10,691 nt of DNA, taken from Victivallales bacterium (GTDB lineage: Bacteria > Verrucomicrobiota > Lentisphaeria > Oligosphaerales > Oligosphaeraceae). Below, one piece after another: positions 1-4,826 of the stretch (its first letter is position 1; every line of letters begins with the position of its first letter). The stretch lies in assembly GCA_017963875.1 (NCBI GenBank), contig JAGCTA010000511.1, positions 1 to 10,691 of the forward strand, in the 5' to 3' direction. The position numbers and the translations under genes are program-made. The notes beneath the pieces were generated by a model. It was not told where the DNA came from and ran no database searches. It was given only the letters and a program-made list of their open reading frames with translations.

Positions 1-232
1 CCAGAACGGTCAGCAGGACGGCTTCCTTCGTGAAACCCACGACCTCGGCCTGGATTTCATTGTCCTCCCATGGATTGTGCAAAATGCAGATTTCACCGAT
101 TTTGACGCCTGGGACCGTTGCCTTGATGATTGTGCCAACCACTTGGATCACACGGCCTTTCACGTCAATGGGGCGCACGTCCTCCATTGCGTGTTCCAGG
201 ACCTCTATGATGTAATCGAATGTTTTTGGCAC
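1..232 (-). CDS. sctN: SctN secretion ATPase, 5' part (3' end outside window)
   Basis: SctN is the hexameric ATPase that strips chaperones from substrates. Only the first 77 codons are visible. They match the N-terminal beta-barrel of the family: VKGRVIQVVGTIIKATVPGV, then KIGEICILHNP, and IQAEVVGFTKEAVLLTVL, the usual GEL(C)xL...EVVGF...LLTPL layout. The Walker motifs are beyond the window edge. I chose the GTG at 232, one base after the sctL stop, because AAAGGA is 8 bases upstream and the frame is open from there; an ATG at 187 has a weaker site and would remove 15 residues. No sequence here separates it from FliI, but the operon does. Confidence 0.95.
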   Translation of the reverse strand, partial: MPKTFDYIIEVLEHAMEDVRPIDVKGRVIQVVGTIIKATVPGVKIGEICILHNPWEDNEIQAEVVGFTKEAVLLTVL

Positions 233-233
233 G

Positions 234-851
234 TCAGTTGTCCTTTGAGAAATGCTTTTTCAATGATTTTTCGATAAGCGTGAGTTGGGTATCCACAGAC
301 GCATCTGCGATGCCCGCTTCAGTCTCGATCATGCACGCCGCGCCTTTCAGACGCACATCGTCCAGCACTTCGATATCGTCGAGCATCGGATAGTCCTTGA
401 GGATTTCATCCAGCCTTCCCTTGACCACATCCACCATGTCGGGGGCGACTTTCAAGGTGATATGGCGTTGGTTTCTGACTACGGCGTTCATCACTTTTCT
501 GACAATCTGGACCACAAGTTCACGGTCGCCAATCTCCATGACGCATTTTTTCAATGCCGTCATGATAATATCAACCATCTTGTTTTCAACGGATTCCATG
601 AAGGCGACGCTTTCGTCGATCAGTTCGAGTTTGCGTGCGACGATACTGGCCTTGCCGTCCTCGAGCCCCTTGTCGTATCCGCGCTGCTTTTCCTCCAGGA
701 ATGCGGTCTTGGCATCGTTGCGGATTTGCTCCGCTTCGGCTTCCGCCGTAGCAATGACTTCCTCCGCCTTGCTTATCGCGGCGACTTCCTCCGCCTTGAC
801 AAGCCGTCCAGATGTCAGAAGTTCAAAATCGTTTTTCTTTATGAGCAGCAT
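234..851 (-). CDS. sctL: SctL stator (YscL/HrpE family)
   Basis: SctL is the peripheral stalk that binds the SctN ATPase and links it to the cytosolic sorting platform (SctQ). The 205-residue length is close to YscL (about 220). The N-terminal part has coiled-coil character, with KAEEVIATAEAEAEQIRNDA and then EEKQRGYDKGLEDGKASI, a pattern shared with FliH and V/F-ATPase stalks. The C-terminal globular part has RELVVQIVRKVMNAV, DIEVLDDVRLKGAACMIETE, and GIADASVDTQLTLIEKSL, typical of the family's (I/L)D(A/T)SLxxQL segment. The ATG overlaps the preceding gene by 13 bases. The stop is immediately before the sctN GTG, as expected for the L-N pair. Confidence 0.93.
   Translation of the reverse strand: MLLIKKNDFELLTSGRLVKAEEVAAISKAEEVIATAEAEAEQIRNDAKTAFLEEKQRGYDKGLEDGKASIVARKLELIDESVAFMESVENKMVDIIMTALKKCVMEIGDRELVVQIVRKVMNAVVRNQRHITLKVAPDMVDVVKGRLDEILKDYPMLDDIEVLDDVRLKGAACMIETEAGIADASVDTQLTLIEKSLKKHFSKDN
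241..246 (-). promoter_or_regulatory. Ribosome binding site for the GTG start of sctN
   Basis: AAAGGA within the last codons of sctL is 8 bases before the GTG at 232. It supports the GTG over the ATG at 187 and couples sctN to sctL. Confidence 0.65.
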
Positions 852-1213
852 AGTTGATACGCCTCGGGAAACTTGATTTTCAGCAGGAACATAACGAGTT
901 CCAAATTGGACGAATCGTGCAGGTCGAATTTGGAAAAATAGGGCAGATACCTGAAGACGTCTGGATAGATTCCAGGATAGTTCGCCTTCAGTTCGCGGAC
1001 CTTTGCGCCGTCAACGATTGTCTTCCATTCATTCGCATGGGCCAGCGCATCCAGCCAGAGGTGGACTTTGTCGAGCGTTTCCTTGTCCAGGAGGCCAAGG
1101 CGGTTTTCAGGTTTTGTGAAATCCTTCATCTCGCCGCCAGCGGCAAGATAGTCCCGCACGCGTGGCCACAACTGCCGATTGCCAACCAGTTCTTTCGCTT
1201 CCTTCAAATCCAT
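839..1213 (-). CDS. Uncharacterised protein in the sctK slot
   Basis: This is a 124-residue soluble protein, rich in charged and aromatic residues, with no signal peptide or membrane segment. Visible pieces are MDLKEAKELVGNRQLWPRVR, LWLDALAHANEWKTIV, and FRYLPYFSKFDLHDSSNLEL. It has a short C-terminal YQLCCS. It sits between the Y-like gene and sctL, which is where yscK (about 209 residues) lies in Yersinia; SctK is the sorting-platform link between SctD and SctQ. I see no sequence match to YscK and it is much shorter, so SctK is only a positional guess. The ATG at 1213 has GGAGG 7 bases upstream; an in-frame TTG at 1231 is less likely. It overlaps sctL by 13 bases. Confidence 0.55.
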   Translation of the reverse strand: MDLKEAKELVGNRQLWPRVRDYLAAGGEMKDFTKPENRLGLLDKETLDKVHLWLDALAHANEWKTIVDGAKVRELKANYPGIYPDVFRYLPYFSKFDLHDSSNLELVMFLLKIKFPEAYQLCCS

Positions 1214-1215
1214 TA

Positions 1216-1560
1216 TCACGCCTCCACCCAAGTCCTCTCATTGCCCTTGCGGTATTCTAGATAACGCTTCCAACGACGGACGCTTTCTGGCTTTTTCCCT
1301 ATCATTGCCAATGCACGCGATTCCAAAATGGCTTCCGCACGTTCCAGTTCCACTGGGAAATCAGCCATGCGAAGAACACGAAGGGCTTCATCGCCCAGTC
1401 CGTCAGACAGCAGCAATTCGGCCAACGCAGCCGCGGATACGCCGTCCCGAGGATCATCCTCGACAAGTGCCTCCATCAGGACACGGGCGCGATCAGGCCT
1501 GCCGTGCCGTACAAACAGCCAGGCCGCCGTCAACATGAATTGCCGTGCTTCCGCGTTCAT
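1216..1560 (-). CDS. YscY-like TPR chaperone (candidate SctY)
   Basis: This is a 114-residue helical TPR protein. It reads ARQFMLTAAWLFVRHGRPDR, then a second repeat, and ends with SVRRWKRYLEYRKGNERT. Size, repeat spacing and the final YLE-(K/R)-x-N region resemble YscY (also 114 residues, as I recall it: a GWL..CG..ERA repeat and an end with YLELKDHNES). YscY is the cytosolic partner of YscX, and the pair is needed for assembly with SctV. Here the gene is not next to the X-like gene but between sctJ and the K-slot gene, about 5.5 kb further along the transcript. ATGA overlaps the sctJ stop; the stop is 2 bases before the next ATG. It could also be a second YscG-like chaperone; its fold is similar to the product at 2562-2942. 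Confidence 0.62.
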   Translation of the reverse strand: MNAEARQFMLTAAWLFVRHGRPDRARVLMEALVEDDPRDGVSAAALAELLLSDGLGDEALRVLRMADFPVELERAEAILESRALAMIGKKPESVRRWKRYLEYRKGNERTWVEA

Positions 1561-2156
1561 TTCTTTCTCGGTGGGGTGTCTTTGAAAACAGTTACAGTGA
1601 TTTTCTCGTATTGAAGACCTTCGATGGCGTTTCGTACGAGGCTTTTAATCTGTGGAATCAAATCCTCGATGTCCGCGTCCCAACGACTGCGAATCGCGAC
1701 TGCCGCCGAACTCGGCAGTGAATTTTTCGCAAACGGGTCGTTTTCTGGCAATACGACATGGACTCGTGCGTCAACGACGCCGTTGATACTTGCAATTGTT
1801 CGGGACAAGTCCTGTGCGAGGGCATCCATGAAGCGGATTCTTTCTTCTGACGGTGAACTCACCATGCCAGATTTCTTGAATACTTCTGTGATTCCCTGAT
1901 AGTTGCGTTGTGGCAACCCCTGGCTTTCAAGCAGGTTGACCGCAGACGCAAAGTCTTTTGAATCGATGATGACGTTCCAGAGGTTTTCCTCACCAGCAGT
2001 CTTGCGACAGCCAATGCCAGCGTCCAAGAGTGCGGCCATGACCAGATTCGCCTGGCGTTCTTCCAGTTGCGAATGGAGCGTGGCCTCTTCCTTGCAACTC
2101 GTCAGCAATAGTGAAGATGCCGCAAGACCAATTGCTAATTGCATACGAAATCGCAT
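1557..2156 (-). CDS. sctJ: SctJ inner-membrane ring lipoprotein
   Basis: SctJ (YscJ/PrgK/EscJ) forms the inner ring of the basal body in the periplasm. The product is 199 residues: signal peptide 1-20 and a lipobox LTSC giving an acylated Cys21. Two periplasmic ring-building domains follow, with the motifs LEERQANLVMAALLDAGI, FASAVNLLESQGLP, and RTIASINGVVDARVHVVLPE. The frame ends shortly after the second domain with a basic KDTPPRKK tail. There is no C-terminal transmembrane helix, which YscJ and PrgK (about 245-250 residues) have, so this is the shorter form, as in EscJ. The ATG is 13 bases after sctI, behind an AGGA-containing site; the stop overlaps the next start (ATGA). Confidence 0.97.
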   Translation of the reverse strand: MRFRMQLAIGLAASSLLLTSCKEEATLHSQLEERQANLVMAALLDAGIGCRKTAGEENLWNVIIDSKDFASAVNLLESQGLPQRNYQGITEVFKKSGMVSSPSEERIRFMDALAQDLSRTIASINGVVDARVHVVLPENDPFAKNSLPSSAAVAIRSRWDADIEDLIPQIKSLVRNAIEGLQYEKITVTVFKDTPPRKK

Positions 2157-2169
2157 TTTCCTGCTCCTG

Positions 2170-2577
2170 CTATTGGTTCTTGATCAGCGTCTGCACGGCA
2201 TTGCTGGACTTGTCTGCGACTTTGGCGACAACTTCCTGCTGAAACGAAAGGCTTGCAACTTCATATTGCAGTTCAAGCAACGCTCCTGAATACGTGCCTC
2301 CCTTTGCGCTCATTTCCGACAATGCACGAATTCGATGAAGCATTTCCTGATTGTCCGCCTGGGCCGACCGCCATGTCGCGGAGACTTGGGCGGCAAAGGG
2401 GATATCGTCGATTCTGCCTATCTTCTCAACTGGTGTTGCAGCCATCGCTGCCTGGAACCGCGCGACAGAGTCGGGGTTCGCGACTGGAGCGACCGCGCCT
2501 GCGGGAGCGGCCATCGTCGCGTCAGGCTCATTCATTTTTACGGAGCGAATTGCTTCCACTATCATTTCATCTGCCAT
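2170..2577 (-). CDS. sctI: SctI inner rod protein
   Basis: SctI forms the short rod/adaptor between the export apparatus and the needle. The product is 135 residues. The N-terminal half is rich in Ala, Pro and Met and unstructured. The C-terminal half is the YscI-type helix LLELQYEVASLSFQQEVVAK followed by a polar stretch ending SNAVQTLIKNQ, matching the family's conserved GVQTLLKSQ-like end. There is no signal peptide. The ATG overlaps the preceding gene by 16 bases, with AAGGA 9 bases upstream. It lies just before sctJ, as in Yersinia. No separate yscH/sctP-like gene appears between G and I, unlike in Yersinia. Confidence 0.9.
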   Translation of the reverse strand: MADEMIVEAIRSVKMNEPDATMAAPAGAVAPVANPDSVARFQAAMAATPVEKIGRIDDIPFAAQVSATWRSAQADNQEMLHRIRALSEMSAKGGTYSGALLELQYEVASLSFQQEVVAKVADKSSNAVQTLIKNQ

Positions 2578-2942
2578 GAGAGCAAATCCTTTGCTAGTTT
2601 TGCCGCATTGGGGTCAGCCGTTTGATTTGCTGCCACCGTCAACGGCTCTTGTGCATCCTGTGGGCGCTCCATCCGAAGATAGGCCATGCCCTTGAATGCT
2701 TGGAGCATCGCCGAATCTGGATGCCTTGCGAGCCCGATTCGGTCGATGAACTCCACTGCACCTTGAAATTCCTGCGCGCTCATCAACAACACAGCCCTCG
2801 CCGAGTCAAGGGATACGTCGTTAGGCCGAAACCGTTCCAGTGCCGCAAGAATGGATTCTGCGGACTGGAAACGGTTCCGCCCAATCGCCATCAAGGCGAT
2901 ATTCAACAACAAACGCGCTTCTTCTGGCTGTAAGTCAACCAT
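2562..2942 (-). CDS. YscG-like TPR chaperone of the needle subunit (candidate SctG)
   Basis: This is a 126-residue all-helical protein with TPR character: LLLNIALMAIGRNRFQSAES, AILERFRPND-type turns, and a later repeat around MLQAFKGMAYLRMERPQDAQ. The N-terminal LLLNIALMAIGRN resembles the LLAEIALIGTGN start of YscG as I recall it. YscG (about 115 residues) is a TPR protein that with YscE caps the hydrophobic C-terminal helix of the needle monomer. Its place immediately after sctF (TAATG overlap, so translation is coupled) fits. It overlaps sctI by 16 bases. The alternative is another small TPR chaperone for a different T3S substrate. Confidence 0.7.
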   Translation of the reverse strand: MVDLQPEEARLLLNIALMAIGRNRFQSAESILAALERFRPNDVSLDSARAVLLMSAQEFQGAVEFIDRIGLARHPDSAMLQAFKGMAYLRMERPQDAQEPLTVAANQTADPNAAKLAKDLLSWQMK

Positions 2943-3262
2943 TAACGGAAGTTACTCGCGATGGAGTTAAGTGCATCGCCGAGGTTCTTGTTGATGTTCG
3001 TCATTGTGGTGAGGGCCAGGTTCCATTGCTGCAAGTCGTACTGCAACTGCTGCAGGTTGGCCTGGACGTCGGGGTGCTGCTGATAGTTTTCAAGAGACTG
3101 AGCCAAGCGGTCTTCCATCGCCTTAATTGTCTTCATCAGCGCAACATAGACCATGTCGGTATGAATGAATACGCCTGTTTGTGCTGGGGCATTCATGCGT
3201 AGACCGTTGGTTGCAACGTCATCTACGGGGTCTAGTGAAATTGGTCTGCCTACTCCTGCCAT
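2942..3262 (-). CDS. sctF: SctF needle subunit
   Basis: SctF polymerises into the extracellular needle. The product is 106 residues, slightly longer than the usual 80-90. The family pattern is clear: a variable polar N-terminus, a first helix (LMKTIKAMEDRLAQSLENYQ), a short turn with Pro and Asp (QHPDVQAN), and a second helix (LQQLQYDLQQWNLALTTMTN) ending in DALNSIASNFR. That ending closely resembles the AIIQNFR end of MxiH, including the final Arg that the family often keeps. There is no signal peptide, as expected for a T3S substrate. The start was chosen by the AAGGA site and the leader; a longer version from 3316 would add a basic tail not seen in the family. The stop overlaps the next start (TAATG). 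The flanking E- and G-like genes would provide its chaperones. Confidence 0.92.
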   Translation of the reverse strand: MAGVGRPISLDPVDDVATNGLRMNAPAQTGVFIHTDMVYVALMKTIKAMEDRLAQSLENYQQHPDVQANLQQLQYDLQQWNLALTTMTNINKNLGDALNSIASNFR

Positions 3263-3297
3263 TTTTGTTTTCCTTTTTGTTTGTTGTTTTGGGTTAC
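3263..3297 (-). promoter_or_regulatory. A-rich leader with ribosome binding site of sctF
   Basis: The leader of the needle gene is almost free of G and U: it is a run of A with scattered C, and contains AAGGA (3271-3275) 8 bases before the ATG at 3262. Such an unstructured leader favours strong translation, which fits the high copy number of needle subunits. It also argues for the ATG at 3262 and against the in-frame ATG at 3316, which sits inside the hairpin. Confidence 0.6.
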
Positions 3298-3316
3298 ATG
3301 AGAGAAAAACTCTCAT
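3298..3316 (-). promoter_or_regulatory. Perfect hairpin between the E-like gene and sctF
   Basis: A perfect 7-bp inverted repeat, ATGAGAG and CTCTCAT, encloses a 5-base loop (UUUUU in the transcript). It lies in the longest non-coding gap of the window, 12 bases after the preceding stop and 35 bases before the sctF start. No U-run follows it on the transcript strand, so it does not look like an intrinsic terminator. A 5' stabiliser or processing site for the needle message is possible. Confidence 0.5.
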
Positions 3317-3327
3317 ACTAATTTTGT

Positions 3328-3570
3328 TTATTGTGGGTCCTGCGCTTCTCGGTGCGCAAGACGTAACAATTTACGCGCAAGCAGAACAGCGTCTTTCAGT
3401 TGTTCTGCCGCAGAGAATTCATCAGGTGGAAGACCCTCGTTGAGGGCATCCGCGAGGCGTCCGTCCAATGAAACGAGCAGTTTGTCATAGCGTTCCAGTG
3501 CCGCCTCGCCATCGGGCCCCGCCAGTTCTTTTTCAATGTCCAGAAGATTCATCTGCGTTATGGCCTCCAT
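3328..3570 (-). CDS. Small helical protein in the YscE position (candidate needle-subunit co-chaperone)
   Basis: This is an 80-residue protein (74 if it starts at the second ATG, 3552), predicted to be mainly two amphipathic helices: ALERYDKLLVSLDGRLADAL and SAAEQLKDAVLLARKLLRLA. It overlaps the end of sctD and lies directly before the needle gene, as yscE does in Yersinia. YscE (about 66 residues, a helical hairpin) pairs with YscG to hold the needle subunit monomeric in the cytosol. The size, helical hairpin shape and the D-E-F-G order support this role; sequence identity is not visible by eye. The upstream ATG (3570) has AGGA 9 bases before it; the second ATG has GGAGG 11 bases before it, so the start is uncertain. 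It may equally be an unrelated small coiled-coil protein. Confidence 0.55.
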   Translation of the reverse strand: MEAITQMNLLDIEKELAGPDGEAALERYDKLLVSLDGRLADALNEGLPPDEFSAAEQLKDAVLLARKLLRLAHREAQDPQ

Positions 3571-4826
3571 TCCAGAATGTCCTGCCCGTTTTTCAGCAGA
3601 ATGACATCTTCGCTGATCTTGGAAATGACAAAGCCGTTGAATTCAGCACCTTCCACGACACGCGAACCGTTCCTCAGCACAAGGCAGGGGACAGGGGTGG
3701 TCATTACGCCGACAATTGGCAGTCGGGGCAGCACGGGTTTCTGAGGCTCAGGCTGCGCAGGCTCAGACTTGACAACTTCAGGCTTCGCTGGCTCAGGCTG
3801 TTTTTCCTCCGTTGGTTTTTCTGCCACTTGGACTGGTTCAACCGCAGGGGGGGCTTCCTTCTTCACCATAGGGGCTGCGGCGACAACGGGCTGCGTCGGG
3901 CGAACGGTGACTTTGCTGCAATCAATGTGTTCGATGTGAGGCACATCGTCTTTCAATGCCTGAAGTGCATAGCGAAGTTCATCGGCGGTTCCAATCTCGC
4001 CCGTGATTTCCAAACGGCGGTCGATGGCGCTTGCCACTTTCAGTTTCCCTTCGGTGACCATGTTCAGCAGTTCGCTTGCGGATGCGTATAGAGACTCGTC
4101 ATCGGTGAGTTCCAACGTGATTCCAGGCTGGATTCCGTATGCGTCGGCAATGAGCCTCAGGCGCTCCGCACGTGTCTTCAGATTGCCCTTCAAGACGATT
4201 TTTTCTTCTGAATTCTCTGTGGTGACCTCTGTCGTGACGCCAAATGACGTCGCCAGTTCCTGCAATGTCTGCGTATGGACAGGCTTTGCCGCCTGTTCCA
4301 GTTTGTCCTCGGTCCATTTCTCATATTTTGCCAGGCACCACTCGCGGGCAGTCGTGATATGCTTGTTGAAAAATGGCCAGAAGAACCATAGGGCGAATTC
4401 GAGAATCACAACGAGAATCAGCGTGACAAGCAAAATCCATTGGAGGAGACGCCAGCGTGGTTTGGGTGGCGCTTCTTCTGCAGGCTTTTCTTCAGGCGTT
4501 TCCTCAGGAGCCTCCTCTGGTTCTTCTGTGTCATCAGCAGGCCAAATCAGCGAATCCCATGGGGCGTCGGCGGGACCTATGGCGATTGCCGTCGTCTCAA
4601 ATGACTTGACATGAAGCGGTTCAAGGCGTTCCTGTCTGCCGCCTGGAAGCAACAGCATGACGCGGTCCGAACCGACTTCGATTTCACAGGCGACATCAGG
4701 CAACGACTGGTCCGTGAGGATGACGTCGCATTCGTCACTGCGGCCCAGTTTGATGTTCACGCCTTCAATCAGCGCGATTTCAGCCCCCGAATTGGGGCCT
4801 TTGACTATTTTAAGAAGCAGATTCAA
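3558..4826 (-). CDS. sctD: SctD inner-membrane ring protein with N-terminal FHA domain
   Basis: SctD (YscD/CdsD) forms the outer of the two inner-membrane rings and links to the secretin and the cytosolic sorting platform. The product is 422 residues. Residues 1-95 are an FHA-like domain with IKLGRSDECDVILTD. Residues 98-122 are an acidic Pro/Glu linker, and about 126-152 a transmembrane segment (ILLVTLILVVILEFALWFFW). A periplasmic region (about 160-310) has BON-like repeats, including EEKIVLKGNLKTRAERLRLI and RLEITGEIGTADELRYALQ. A linker rich in Pro, Glu and Lys (322-366) then leads to an extra 55-residue C-terminal domain (368-422) that resembles PilP/GspC-type modules. The start codon is TTG; GGGGAG stands 9 bases before it, the FHA fold begins at once, and no ATG is suitably placed. 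TTGA overlaps the sctV stop. The extra domain makes this SctD atypical. Confidence 0.9.
   Translation of the reverse strand: MNLLLKIVKGPNSGAEIALIEGVNIKLGRSDECDVILTDQSLPDVACEIEVGSDRVMLLLPGGRQERLEPLHVKSFETTAIAIGPADAPWDSLIWPADDTEEPEEAPEETPEEKPAEEAPPKPRWRLLQWILLVTLILVVILEFALWFFWPFFNKHITTAREWCLAKYEKWTEDKLEQAAKPVHTQTLQELATSFGVTTEVTTENSEEKIVLKGNLKTRAERLRLIADAYGIQPGITLELTDDESLYASASELLNMVTEGKLKVASAIDRRLEITGEIGTADELRYALQALKDDVPHIEHIDCSKVTVRPTQPVVAAAPMVKKEAPPAVEPVQVAEKPTEEKQPEPAKPEVVKSEPAQPEPQKPVLPRLPIVGVMTTPVPCLVLRNGSRVVEGAEFNGFVISKISEDVILLKNGQDILEWRP

Noticed and set aside
285..857. Plus-strand open frame of 190 codons across sctL
   Set aside because: It is a shadow of the coiled-coil sctL, with His/Phe/Asp-rich low-quality sequence and no family motif.
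3263..3316. Longer start of the needle gene at 3316
   Set aside because: The extra 18 residues are basic and unlike needle proteins, and the ATG is buried in the hairpin; the ATG at 3262 has a good ribosome site.
3298..3316. The E-F hairpin as an intrinsic terminator
   Set aside because: On the minus strand no U-run follows the stem, and the operon continues straight into sctF.
3468..4091. Plus-strand open frame of 207 codons across sctD
   Set aside because: It is antisense to sctD, and its Arg/Leu/Phe-repetitive product is the mirror of the Pro/Glu/Lys linker.
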